A stretch of 11,713 nucleotides of DNA from Ilumatobacteraceae bacterium (lineage in GTDB: Bacteria > Actinomycetota > Acidimicrobiia > Acidimicrobiales > Ilumatobacteraceae): contig JANQZQ010000061.1 of assembly GCA_030728545.1 (NCBI GenBank), forward strand, positions 16,776 through 28,488, read 5' to 3'. A program made the translations under genes and the position numbers. The notes beneath the pieces are model-generated. The model was given only the letters and a program-made list of their open reading frames with translations. It searched no databases and was not told the origin of the DNA. How positions within the stretch are numbered: position 1 is the stretch's first letter; every line of letters begins with the position of its first letter. Positions 1-6,800 of this stretch are shown here, piece by piece.

Positions 1-728
1 CCGAAACGGGCGACATGGTGCAGTTGGTGAACGTGAGCGTGTCGCACGCAGCAGGCACAGATGCTTTACGAGGCGTAAATCTGACGGTGCGCAAGGGACG
101 AACGGTGGCCGTAGTCGGGGCAACGGGTGCGGGCAAAACCACGTTGTTGCATCTCATCGCCGGGCTGATTTCGCCACACGTGGGTCAGGTGCGGCTGGGC
201 ACCAAGAATGTTGGCTTGGTGTTTCAAGAAGCATTTCTGTTCGCTGAATCACTGCGCTACAACTTGGCGCTGGGTTCGCCAGTGGGCGAGCGTGAGTTGC
301 GCGAGGCCCTACAAATAGCCGGAGCCAGCGATTTCGTTGATGAATTGGGCCTGGGTATGGACACCGAGCTTGGCGAACGTGGGGTGAGCCTGAGCGGTGG
401 GCAACGCCAGCGTCTGGCCTTGGCAAGAGCGTTGGCGATGGGCAGTGAGCTTCTGTTATTGGATGACACAACGTCAGCACTTGACCCTGCAACTGAAGCC
501 ACGGTGCTCAAGAACTTGCAGGCGCTCGGTGGAATGATCACCACCTTGATTGTCGCGTCACGGCCGTCGACGATTGCGTTGGCTGACGAGGTGGTCTTCA
601 TGGTGAATGGAGCAGTTGTGGCGATGGGCAGCCACGCAGACTTAGTGAAGTCAAATTCGCAATATCATCAGCTCATCAGTGCCTTCGAGCATGATCGCGG
701 TGCACCAGGCGAAACATCACTCCCATGA
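1..728 (+). CDS. ABC exporter half-transporter, C-terminal nucleotide-binding domain (5' partial, degenerate site)
   Basis: The reading frame is open to the left edge: codons for E-T-G-D precede the ATG at 15, so this is the end of a longer gene and not a 237-residue protein. Numbering from that ATG, the visible part is one ABC ATPase domain: Walker A GATGAGKTT (35-43), Q-loop Gln71, signature LSGGQ (126-130) and Walker B ending in Asp150. Two catalytic positions are altered: Asp151 replaces the usual Glu, and Ser182 replaces the switch His. Walker A Lys41 lies only 30 residues from Gln71, against 42 in the partner, so the strand region between them is shortened. Such changes are known from the non-hydrolysing site of heterodimeric exporters. 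The missing upstream part should encode six membrane helices. The stop overlaps the next start by 4 bases (ATGA), indicating translational coupling. The substrate cannot be told from the sequence. Confidence 0.9.
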   Translation, partial: ETGDMVQLVNVSVSHAAGTDALRGVNLTVRKGRTVAVVGATGAGKTTLLHLIAGLISPHVGQVRLGTKNVGLVFQEAFLFAESLRYNLALGSPVGERELREALQIAGASDFVDELGLGMDTELGERGVSLSGGQRQRLALARALAMGSELLLLDDTTSALDPATEATVLKNLQALGGMITTLIVASRPSTIALADEVVFMVNGAVVAMGSHADLVKSNSQYHQLISAFEHDRGAPGETSLP

Positions 729-2563
729 CAATGATCGATGACATCACACAAGGCGTGCAGCGCCGCGGAGCAGTCGACACCATACGACAGGGCATAGTTG
801 AAGCACCTGCCCTCGGCAAAGGGCTATTACTCACGTTCTTTCTGGCGTTGGTGGGTGCCACTGGGCGCGTCGCAGTTCCGGTCGTTATGCAGCAATCCAT
901 CGACAAAGGGTTTGTTGGCGGAGTAGTACGACTCGAGTTGATCGTGCAGCTATGTATTGGTGCTGCTGTTGTCGTAATGGTCGCGGCTTTCAGCCAGCGC
1001 ACGGCTGTGCATCGCCTCGGCACATCAGCTGAGCGAGGCCTCTATGGGCTACGCGTCAGGCTGTTTGAACACATCCACCGATTGAGTTTGGCGGACCACA
1101 ACGAAGAACGTCGCGGGGCACTCGTCGGGCGAGTAACGAGTGATATTGAAACTCTCACCCAGTTTTTCTCCTGGGGTGGGCTGTCATGGATGCTGAATCT
1201 GTCGTTGATGTTTGTGGTTGCTTGCGCGATGTTGGCTTACGACTGGGTGCTGGCATTGGTCGCTTTTGCCGTCGTGGCACCGCTTATCATCGTGTTGCGT
1301 TTGGTGCAACGTCGGTTGGTGCGGGCATATGACCGAGTTCGCTCAGGTAACGGCTCGATGCTTTCGGCAATGAGTGAAACTGTGGCGGGTGTTGAAACAT
1401 TGCAGGCCTACAACGCAGTCGAGCCAGCGCTCGAGCGAGTCGAACACGCCACCAAGCAGCGCTCGAAAGTGTCGATTAAGGCCGGAATCATCGGTGCTTT
1501 TTTGTTTCCCTCGGGTGAAGTGTTCAGTGTGCTCACCGTCGTTGCCGTTGTGGGCATCGGTGTGTGGCGGGGCGAAGCCGCTGGTCTCACCGCTGGCTCG
1601 CTGGTGGGTTTCATGTTCCTGACCTATCGATTCTTGGAACCGATCGCCGAGTTCACCGAAGTGATCGACCAAACCCAAACTGCCGTGGCAGGTTTGCGGC
1701 GCGTGCTGGGAATTCTCGACACGCCGATCGGGCCACCACCAGCAACCAATCCTGTGGCGTTGCCCGCAGGCCGACTGGGCGTGTCACTGCATGAGGTCAC
1801 GTTTGCCTATGCACCTCGCGAAGAAGAAGTTGCGCCGACCAACGTGCTACTGCAACTGAGTCTTGCCATTGCACCTGGCCAGCATGTGGCGTTAGTGGGG
1901 GAATCGGGCTCAGGCAAAACGACGATTGCCCGGCTCATTGCTCGGCTTGCTGACCCCACTGCTGGTCGTGTGACCATTGGGGCAGTCAATGTGCGGCACG
2001 TGGCCAACGATGATTTGCGCAATCGTTTAACCGTGGTGCCACAAGAGCCTTTCTTGTTTTCTGACACCATCAGCTACAACCTGCGCTTTGCCCAGCCAGC
2101 AGCCACCGATGCCCAACTTCGAGCTGCGGTCACGCGGCTCGAGCTAGATGACTGGGTTGCCAATCTGCCGCTGGGGTTAGAAACTCTTGTTGGCCAGCGG
2201 GGTCAATCTCTGTCGGCAGGCGAGCGGCAAATGGTGGCCTTATTGCGAGCGTCTCTGGTGAACCCCGACATTTTGATCTTGGACGAAGCTACGTCGTCGG
2301 TAGATGCCCTCACCGAAGTGCGGTTGGCACGGGCTTTGCGCAAACTTGCCCAGGGTCGCACCACAATTTCCATAGCCCATCGATTATCCACTGCCGCGCG
2401 TGCTGATCGCGTTGTGGTGCTTGCTCACGGCCAAGTCGTGGATGATGGCTCGCACGACGAGCTCATGCAACAACGTGGCGAGTATCACCGTATGTACGAA
2501 TCGTGGCTGATCGCGACCGGAACAACAGGTGCAGCACCTAATACGACATCTGGTATTCCGTGA
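725..2563 (+). CDS. ABC exporter half-transporter, membrane domain plus catalytic ATPase domain
   Basis: This is a complete half-exporter of 612 residues, the usual length for a type IV (B-family) exporter half. Hydrophobic stretches at about 33-55, 71-92, 150-171, 174-194, 252-279 and 288-303 fit the six-helix exporter membrane domain. The ATPase domain spans about 352-590: Walker A GESGSGKTT (392-400), Q-loop Gln440, signature LSAGE (496-500), Walker B Asp520 followed by catalytic Glu521, and switch His552. The Walker motifs are intact, but the signature has Ala for Gly and Glu for Gln. In a heterodimer that signature faces the degenerate Walker site of the upstream gene, so the two proteins complement each other as one transporter in the cytoplasmic membrane. 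The ATG sits in a 4-base ATGA overlap with the upstream stop, and the end overlaps the lipoprotein GTG by 4 bases. Drug, lipid or peptide export are all possible. Confidence 0.93.
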   Translation: MTMIDDITQGVQRRGAVDTIRQGIVEAPALGKGLLLTFFLALVGATGRVAVPVVMQQSIDKGFVGGVVRLELIVQLCIGAAVVVMVAAFSQRTAVHRLGTSAERGLYGLRVRLFEHIHRLSLADHNEERRGALVGRVTSDIETLTQFFSWGGLSWMLNLSLMFVVACAMLAYDWVLALVAFAVVAPLIIVLRLVQRRLVRAYDRVRSGNGSMLSAMSETVAGVETLQAYNAVEPALERVEHATKQRSKVSIKAGIIGAFLFPSGEVFSVLTVVAVVGIGVWRGEAAGLTAGSLVGFMFLTYRFLEPIAEFTEVIDQTQTAVAGLRRVLGILDTPIGPPPATNPVALPAGRLGVSLHEVTFAYAPREEEVAPTNVLLQLSLAIAPGQHVALVGESGSGKTTIARLIARLADPTAGRVTIGAVNVRHVANDDLRNRLTVVPQEPFLFSDTISYNLRFAQPAATDAQLRAAVTRLELDDWVANLPLGLETLVGQRGQSLSAGERQMVALLRASLVNPDILILDEATSSVDALTEVRLARALRKLAQGRTTISIAHRLSTAARADRVVVLAHGQVVDDGSHDELMQQRGEYHRMYESWLIATGTTGAAPNTTSGIP

Positions 2564-3330
2564 GCCGTTTCGTTCATCGATTCACCGCTGTAGCGGCTGC
2601 TGCGTTGCTTGTTGTGTCACTGGCTGGGTGTGGAGACGAGTCCCCAGCTGCGGCATGTTCGCAAGGCACATTATTTGCTGCGGCGCGACAGCGGGTCGAG
2701 AGGGCAGTCAGCGAATTAGATACCACCACATCGCTTGAGCTACAAGAGTCGGTTGTTGCGATATCTGATTTAGTCGCGGTGATGCGCGAAGTATCACCGC
2801 GTTCACTGCGCGAACCGCTCGGAGTGCTGCTGGCTGCGTACGGACAGCTCGTAGTGAGCCTGGATGCTGTTGACTATGACCCGCCAGCAGCTGCGACGAG
2901 CTCCCGCGTGGCCAATGCGCGCGTGGCATTTACCGACGAGTCAATAGCAACAGCGCTCACTGCTGTCGAAGAGTTTTTAGTAAGTCAATGCGAGTTGGCC
3001 CGCAGCGCGAGCAATCCAGGCTTTGCCGTGACCGGCACAACATTGCCACTCCCCGAGATCGTGGAAGAGCCCAGCCGTGACGTCGTTGAAGATGGCTCGG
3101 ATACCGCACTTGAGTTGCAAACACTTGGCTTTGCTTACGGCGAAACCTACGACATCGCGTTGGAGGCGTCGCAAGCGCAATGCATAGGGCAACAGATGTT
3201 TGCGCTGTTCGGTTCTTCAGGCAATCTTGATGATGTCGATGTCGATGATGAAGAATATTTAGGCATTGTTCGGCAAACTTTTGTTGACTGTGGAGTCACA
3301 TCGCTCGTCACTACAACCACATCGCAGTAG
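2560..3330 (+). CDS. Lipoprotein of unknown function, coupled to the ABC exporter
   Basis: This 256-residue protein starts at GTG in a 4-base GTGA overlap with the exporter stop. The N-terminus is a lipoprotein signal: Arg/His in the first seven residues, a hydrophobic Ala/Leu/Val run (about 9-22) and lipobox L-A-G-C with Cys24 as the lipidated residue. The mature protein should be anchored on the outer face of the membrane. Four further cysteines (33, 144, 208, 244) could form two disulfides. The C-terminal part, a Cys208 helix, an acidic patch rich in Asp/Glu (224-232) and a Cys244-Gly end, resembles a repeat style common in actinobacterial secreted proteins. I do not recognise a named family. 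Coupling to the exporter suggests an accessory or substrate-handling role, but that is inference. Confidence 0.85.
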   Translation: MSRFVHRFTAVAAAALLVVSLAGCGDESPAAACSQGTLFAAARQRVERAVSELDTTTSLELQESVVAISDLVAVMREVSPRSLREPLGVLLAAYGQLVVSLDAVDYDPPAAATSSRVANARVAFTDESIATALTAVEEFLVSQCELARSASNPGFAVTGTTLPLPEIVEEPSRDVVEDGSDTALELQTLGFAYGETYDIALEASQAQCIGQQMFALFGSSGNLDDVDVDDEEYLGIVRQTFVDCGVTSLVTTTTSQ

Positions 3331-3339
3331 TCTGCGGGC

Positions 3340-4017
3340 ATGTTCATCACTCTGATTCGCCATGCTGAGCCCGAGTGGGTGCGCGATGGATTTAGCCAAG
3401 ACAATCCTCCGCTAACGGCGCGTGGCCATCGTCAGGCTCGCCGCTTAGCTGATCGGCTCGAGGCTGAGCATTTTGACCATGTGTATGTGTCGCCACTGCT
3501 GCGGACGCGGCAAACCGCGGCCCCAATATTGAATGCTCAGCGTCGCGGTGAAGTGATTGAGCCTTGGCTCGAAGAAATCCGCAGCCCAATCTGGCAGGGG
3601 AATCCGGCAGAGAAGGCGGAGGCTGCCTATCGCGAAGAGAAGCGTCGGCCAGCCGCCGAACGTTGGGGCGGCTTAGAAGGTGGCGAGGCCGTCAGTGATT
3701 TCACCAAACGCATCCACAAGGGAGCCAATGATTTTTTCGCACAGCGGGGCATTTACCGTACTGATCATGAGCTTCCGGTTTGGCATATTGAAGAACCAGG
3801 CGATCGCGTGGCCTTCGTGGCCCACGCTGGCACCAACAGTGTGTTGATTTGTCACTTGCTCGGTTTGGCGCCCACCCCTTGGGAGTGGGAACGCTTTGTG
3901 ATTGGCCACGCCACGATCAGTCGCCTTGAGGCGTTGCAGCTGGGAGATGGGTTCACCTTCAGCCTGACTCGGCTGGCAGATAACTCGCATTTGGAAAGTT
4001 CGGACTACACCTACTAA
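3340..4017 (+). CDS. Histidine phosphatase family protein (phosphoglycerate mutase-like)
   Basis: This 225-residue cytoplasmic protein of the histidine phosphatase superfamily forms a phosphohistidine intermediate. The landmarks are in order: the N-terminal RHAE motif (Arg7, catalytic His8), L-T-x-x-G-x-x-Q-A (25-33), the SPLLRTRQT segment (51-59) with the phosphate-binding Arg55, acidic candidates for the proton donor (Glu78/Glu79), and the second active-site His162 in a V-A-H-A-G context. All core residues appear present, so an active enzyme is expected. The substrate is open, because this superfamily includes sugar-phosphate, nucleotide and cofactor phosphatases as well as mutases. The gene starts 9 bases after the lipoprotein stop and probably belongs to the exporter transcript. 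The ribosome-binding site is weak (GCGGG just before the ATG). Confidence 0.92.
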   Translation: MFITLIRHAEPEWVRDGFSQDNPPLTARGHRQARRLADRLEAEHFDHVYVSPLLRTRQTAAPILNAQRRGEVIEPWLEEIRSPIWQGNPAEKAEAAYREEKRRPAAERWGGLEGGEAVSDFTKRIHKGANDFFAQRGIYRTDHELPVWHIEEPGDRVAFVAHAGTNSVLICHLLGLAPTPWEWERFVIGHATISRLEALQLGDGFTFSLTRLADNSHLESSDYTY

Positions 4018-4021
4018 CCCG

Positions 4022-4067
4022 CCACCGCGGAGCGACGTGGTTCTCACATCGCGCCACCCCGCGGTGG
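4022..4067. terminator. Inverted repeat after the phosphatase gene, possible terminator
   Basis: A perfect 9-bp inverted repeat, CCACCGCGG at 4022-4030 and CCGCGGTGG at 4059-4067, begins 4 bases after the phosphatase stop. An alternative tight hairpin, CCACC with CCGC loop and GGTGG, lies at 4054-4067. There is no T-run on either side, so a classical intrinsic terminator is not shown. Its place between two converging genes is the main argument. Confidence 0.35.
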
Positions 4068-4069
4068 GT

Positions 4070-4109
4070 ACTCAAGTGTTCGTCGCGACGAGACACCGAG
4101 ATCTTGAGT
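4070..4109. terminator. Inverted repeat after the M23 hydrolase gene, possible terminator
   Basis: ACTCAAG (4070-4076) pairs with CTTGAGT (4103-4109). The loop contains the perfect palindrome CGTCGCGACG (4081-4090). The structure starts 2 bases beyond the stop of the minus-strand M23 gene. As with the neighbouring repeat there is no U-tract, so termination is a guess from position and symmetry. Confidence 0.35.
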
Positions 4110-4111
4110 GC

Positions 4112-5464
4112 TTATGGTTGTGGGCGGGCATCCGTGATGTGGCAGGCATTCACAGCTGCGACGATGGGCGTTGGGTCAATTGCTGCACCGCCACGCGGGT
4201 GTACTTCGAAGTGCAAGTGAGGTGTGCTGGTGTTACCGGTTGCGCCATTGGTGCCCAGAATCTGACCAGCCTTTACCGTTGCGCCAACTGCGATGTTCGG
4301 TGCAATGGTGTCAAGGTGGGCATAGAAGAAGTAGGTGCCGTCCGCCTGGGTGAGTCGCACGCCGTTGCCAGTCAGGCTGGCGTTGTTGTACACGCGAGTG
4401 ATGGTGCCGTCAACAACTGCATAGATCAGGTTGCCAATCGGGGCAATGATGTCGACACCTTCGTGCAGGCGGGTGCCGCGCGACTGTTGCCAGGTGTTGG
4501 TGAATGAGCAGCGACCCTGCACCGGGAACACCTGAATGGTGGGGATACCGAGCGACTCGAGCGAAGGAATCAAACCCAGGGCTTGAGCAGTGGGGAAGTC
4601 AAGCATTTGCGAAGTATGCAAACCGCGGCTGGCTTGAAAATTGCCCAGCGCAATAGCTGTTGCAACACCAAAGACGCCGTCTGCGCCACCTTTGACTTCA
4701 ATGCCATTATTGAGGAGCGTCTGCTGCACTAAGCGAACAGCGTCACCGCTTTGGCCGCGTGAAGGCAACCCGTTGACACTCAGTTGTGTTGCACCGCTTG
4801 CAACTACAGGGGCGGCTGCGGCAGGAGCAGCAACTGCTACTGGCTGCGCTGCAACTGGTCGAGTCACTGGTGCCGCAACCGGAGCTGGGGCGGTATCGAC
4901 GAGCCCAAGAGCGAATGCCGTGGCATGTGTAAGCGTTTTAGTGACGGGCAACTTATTGCGGCTCTGGTAGGTAGCAATTGCCATCGTGGTGGCAACACCG
5001 AAATGTGCATCGGCACCACCTTTGACTGTTATGCCATTGTTGATCAGCGCTTGCTGAACTGACCACACGGCATCACCAGTGTCACCAGGCTTCGGCAAAG
5101 TCTCTGGTGTCAAGCGAGCAACAGTGATCAGACCCAAGAAGCGAGCAGTGCGCTCGTCAACAACGCCAGTAGCGCGAAGACCGACTGCTTTTTGCAGGTT
5201 GCGCAAGGTGGCCCGTGTGCGTGCCGAAAATTCACCGTCGACCCCACCTTTCAGCGTGAACCCGCGCACGACCATTGCTTGCTGCAGGCGCACAACATCG
5301 CTGTTGCTTTCGCCAAACTGGGGATAGCGGTTCTGGGTGACGCTGCCGGTGGCAGAGGCTGAAGCCTTTGACGTCGTGGAGTTCGAAGCGCCCTGAGCAG
5401 CGCTGCCGACGCCTTGGGCGGCCAGGCTGATAAGAACTGTGGTGGCGAGTGCGGTGAGAACCAT
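4112..5464 (-). CDS. Secreted M23 (LytM-type) peptidoglycan hydrolase with three peptidoglycan-binding domains
   Basis: The chosen start is the ATG at 5464, because AAAAGGAG sits 8 bases upstream. A TTG at 5539 would add 25 residues and has no such site. The 450-residue protein has a hydrophobic N-terminus (about 2-22) ending in G-S-A-A-Q, probably a signal peptide, though it lacks the usual basic N-terminal residues. Peptidoglycan-binding repeats lie at about 49-111, 126-187 and 236-297, with an Ala/Pro/Val linker (191-225) before the third. The M23 metallopeptidase domain (about 330-432) keeps every key residue: zinc ligands His334, Asp338 and His418, plus His383 and His416. It should cleave peptide cross-links outside the cell during wall remodelling or division. 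Cys319 and Cys441 might form a disulfide. Repeats two and three share 20 of 27 residues in their core, a sign of internal duplication. Confidence 0.93.
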   Translation of the reverse strand: MVLTALATTVLISLAAQGVGSAAQGASNSTTSKASASATGSVTQNRYPQFGESNSDVVRLQQAMVVRGFTLKGGVDGEFSARTRATLRNLQKAVGLRATGVVDERTARFLGLITVARLTPETLPKPGDTGDAVWSVQQALINNGITVKGGADAHFGVATTMAIATYQSRNKLPVTKTLTHATAFALGLVDTAPAPVAAPVTRPVAAQPVAVAAPAAAAPVVASGATQLSVNGLPSRGQSGDAVRLVQQTLLNNGIEVKGGADGVFGVATAIALGNFQASRGLHTSQMLDFPTAQALGLIPSLESLGIPTIQVFPVQGRCSFTNTWQQSRGTRLHEGVDIIAPIGNLIYAVVDGTITRVYNNASLTGNGVRLTQADGTYFFYAHLDTIAPNIAVGATVKAGQILGTNGATGNTSTPHLHFEVHPRGGAAIDPTPIVAAVNACHITDARPQP

Positions 5465-5480
5465 GAGTATTGCTCCTTTT
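5465..5480 (-). promoter_or_regulatory. Ribosome-binding site of the M23 gene
   Basis: On the minus strand AAAAGGAG (5480-5473) precedes the ATG at 5464 with 8 bases between them. This is one of the clearest ribosome-binding sites in the window and decides the start of the hydrolase. Confidence 0.75.
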
Positions 5481-5508
5481 GTGAGATCCGCATAAGGGAT
5501 CGGCTCAC
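5481..5508 (-). promoter_or_regulatory. Hairpin directly in front of the M23 ribosome-binding site
   Basis: On the minus strand GTGAG-CC-GATCC is followed by a short loop and then GGATCTCAC, giving a roughly nine-pair hairpin with a small bulge that ends right at the AAAAGGAG site. A second GTGAG copy at 5536-5532 could pair with the same CTCAC (5485-5481), so two alternative folds are possible. This could control ribosome access. No known riboswitch consensus was recognised. Confidence 0.4.
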
Positions 5509-5547
5509 AGGGCAACAACTTGAGGATTTTCTCACGCAAACAGGTAG

Positions 5548-5598
5548 TGTGACCACTGAGAGTGGTTTACGCCCGCAGATGGTGGGTTTGCGGTCACA
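5548..5598 (-). repeat. Nested inverted repeats in the M23 leader or promoter region
   Basis: TGTGACC (5548-5554) and GGTCACA (5592-5598) form a perfect 7-bp inverted repeat. Overlapping its inner side is a small perfect hairpin, CCACT-GAG-AGTGG (5553-5565). The two structures cannot form together because they share bases 5553-5554. They may be a protein-binding site or part of a structured leader. Confidence 0.4.
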
Positions 5599-5607
5599 TT
5601 GGGTGGT

Positions 5608-5631
5608 GCCCCTTACGCCGTGTGGCGAGGC
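5608..5631 (-). terminator. Small hairpin after the TetR-SnoaL gene, weak terminator candidate
   Basis: CGCC (5616-5619) pairs with GGCG (5624-5627) across GTGT, with an outer GCC (5608-5610) and GGC (5629-5631). It lies about 27 bases beyond the stop of the minus-strand regulator gene. No T-run follows, so the call rests on position only. Confidence 0.25.
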
Positions 5632-5657
5632 TCTAGGTGGCAGGGTCTATGGGATTG

Positions 5658-6725
5658 CTAGTCGAGCACCTCATAGCGACGGGCTGTAACGAGCCAGCCC
5701 GCCGGGCCTCGTTCATAGCGATCGTGCAAGGTGGCGATCCGAGCTCCAACGGCACCGTTGCGGCGCTGAAAACGCTCGGTCACGGTGATCCGTCCGCTGG
5801 CCGTACCGCCTGCTTCATCGACGACAAACAACACAATCTCGGGGCTCTGGAGCGTCCAGCGATCTGCGGCATAGTGCTTGGCAAACACATCTGCGAGCTG
5901 GTCTACGCCCTTGGCTGTGCTGGCATCATGCATCTGAATCTCTCCAGCAGCAGTCCATGAGGCGACCCACGTGCTGACGTCCCCGCGCAGTTGTGCATCG
6001 GCAATGGTGGCCACCAGATGTCGCAGCGCGGCATCCGTTAACGCAGTCGGCGCGGTGCCAACTGGGGCCACAGCAGGTGCGGTTACTCGTGTCGACGTTG
6101 GACGGCTGCTGCGTTTGCCATCTCGAATATCGTCAGGGGACAAGCCCGTTTCGAATGCGGCTAGTGCCCGCAGTGTGCGCATAAGTTCTTTGCGTTTGAC
6201 TACACCTTCATGAGCCGCGAACTGCACCGCGAGCCCGTCAATAAGTGCAGTGATTCGCATGGCTGAGATTCGCGGCTGGTCACAGCGAAACTCACCAGTT
6301 TCATTGCCACGTCGTAGCACCCGTTCGAGAAATCCGATTGATTGCTCGTCAAGCTGCTGGCTAATGCTTTTCATCAAGGGGTTACGCAGCGCCTCACCCC
6401 AGGCGTCAATCCACAGCATCCATTCCACGTCATCGCTACCTTCGGGAACATAACTTTCAATCAAGCGCCACAGTTGCGCCGTGGCGGACTGACCGAGTTC
6501 AATATCGCGCTCCATTTCAGACAAATCTTTGCGGGCGTAATATTCGAAGGCGGCAGCCAGCAAAGCTTCTTTACTGTCGAAGTGATAGTGAATCAGGCTG
6601 TTTGAGACATTGAGCCGCTTGGCAACATCGGCGATGCGGGTGCCGGCGAAACCTCGCTCGATTACCACCTCGCATGTGGCTTCCAGAATCTCCACTCGGC
6701 GGGTCTCCACGGCGTATTTCTTCAC
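5658..6725 (-). CDS. TetR-family transcriptional regulator fused to a SnoaL-like C-terminal domain
   Basis: The 355-residue protein starts at GTG 6725. Residues 7-55 form a TetR DNA-binding domain: a first helix (R-R-V-E-I-L-E-A) and a helix-turn-helix at about 29-48 ending in the typical I-H-Y-H-F. Residues about 85-195 are helical and match the TetR ligand or dimer domain. At about 195 residues that would be a whole TetR protein, but here a Ser/Thr/Ala/Pro linker (about 203-228) leads into a further 125-residue domain. That part has the pattern of SnoaL-like or NTF2-fold proteins: an N-terminal helix with W253 and W257, a helical G-V-D-Q-L segment, beta strands, and the closing G-W-L-V-T-A-R-R. 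NTF2-fold domains often bind small hydrophobic ligands, so it may be an extra sensor; this is inferred. The gene is divergent from ctaA, with a palindrome between them. No strong ribosome-binding site is visible. Confidence 0.88.
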   Translation of the reverse strand: MKKYAVETRRVEILEATCEVVIERGFAGTRIADVAKRLNVSNSLIHYHFDSKEALLAAAFEYYARKDLSEMERDIELGQSATAQLWRLIESYVPEGSDDVEWMLWIDAWGEALRNPLMKSISQQLDEQSIGFLERVLRRGNETGEFRCDQPRISAMRITALIDGLAVQFAAHEGVVKRKELMRTLRALAAFETGLSPDDIRDGKRSSRPTSTRVTAPAVAPVGTAPTALTDAALRHLVATIADAQLRGDVSTWVASWTAAGEIQMHDASTAKGVDQLADVFAKHYAADRWTLQSPEIVLFVVDEAGGTASGRITVTERFQRRNGAVGARIATLHDRYERGPAGWLVTARRYEVLD

Positions 6726-6800
6726 GTGGTGACAATACTCACGAAGAGCTCTTACTTAGCAATGTGCAGACATAACAACGATTGCGTAGCGTCTCAGGTG
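6726..6800. promoter_or_regulatory. Divergent promoter region between the TetR-SnoaL gene and ctaA
   Basis: This 75-base spacer separates two diverging start codons and must hold, or overlap, promoters for both genes. I could not identify convincing -35 and -10 pairs. CACGTG (6723-6728), another palindrome, overlaps the regulator's GTG start. If ctaA starts at ATG 6762 instead of 6801, the spacer shrinks to 36 bases. Confidence 0.5.
6744..6753. promoter_or_regulatory. Perfect 10-bp palindrome, candidate TetR operator
   Basis: AAGAGCTCTT is a perfect palindrome about 18 bases upstream of the regulator's start. TetR-family regulators usually bind palindromes next to their own gene and often control the divergent neighbour. 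The outer flanks do not extend the symmetry, and known TetR operators are often longer, so this is a candidate only. Confidence 0.4.

Noticed and set aside
3229..3257. Calcium-binding loop in the acidic patch of the lipoprotein
   Set aside because: The Asp spacing starts like D-x-D-x-D, but the glycine at position 6 and the acidic residue at position 12 are missing.
4037..4507. Plus-strand open frame of 156 residues opposite the M23 gene
   Set aside because: It lies antisense to a clearly coding M23 domain, has no recognisable motif and no ribosome-binding site. It is a shadow frame.
5465..5539. TTG-started 25-residue extension of the M23 protein
   Set aside because: There is no ribosome-binding site before the TTG, whereas AAAAGGAG sits at the right distance from ATG 5464. 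The longer form does offer basic residues for a signal peptide, so it is not fully excluded.
5465..5657. c-di-AMP (ydaO/yuaA) riboswitch upstream of the wall hydrolase
   Set aside because: The expected conserved blocks (GGTGAATCC-like and CGTCAGCTAACC-like segments) are not found on the minus strand.
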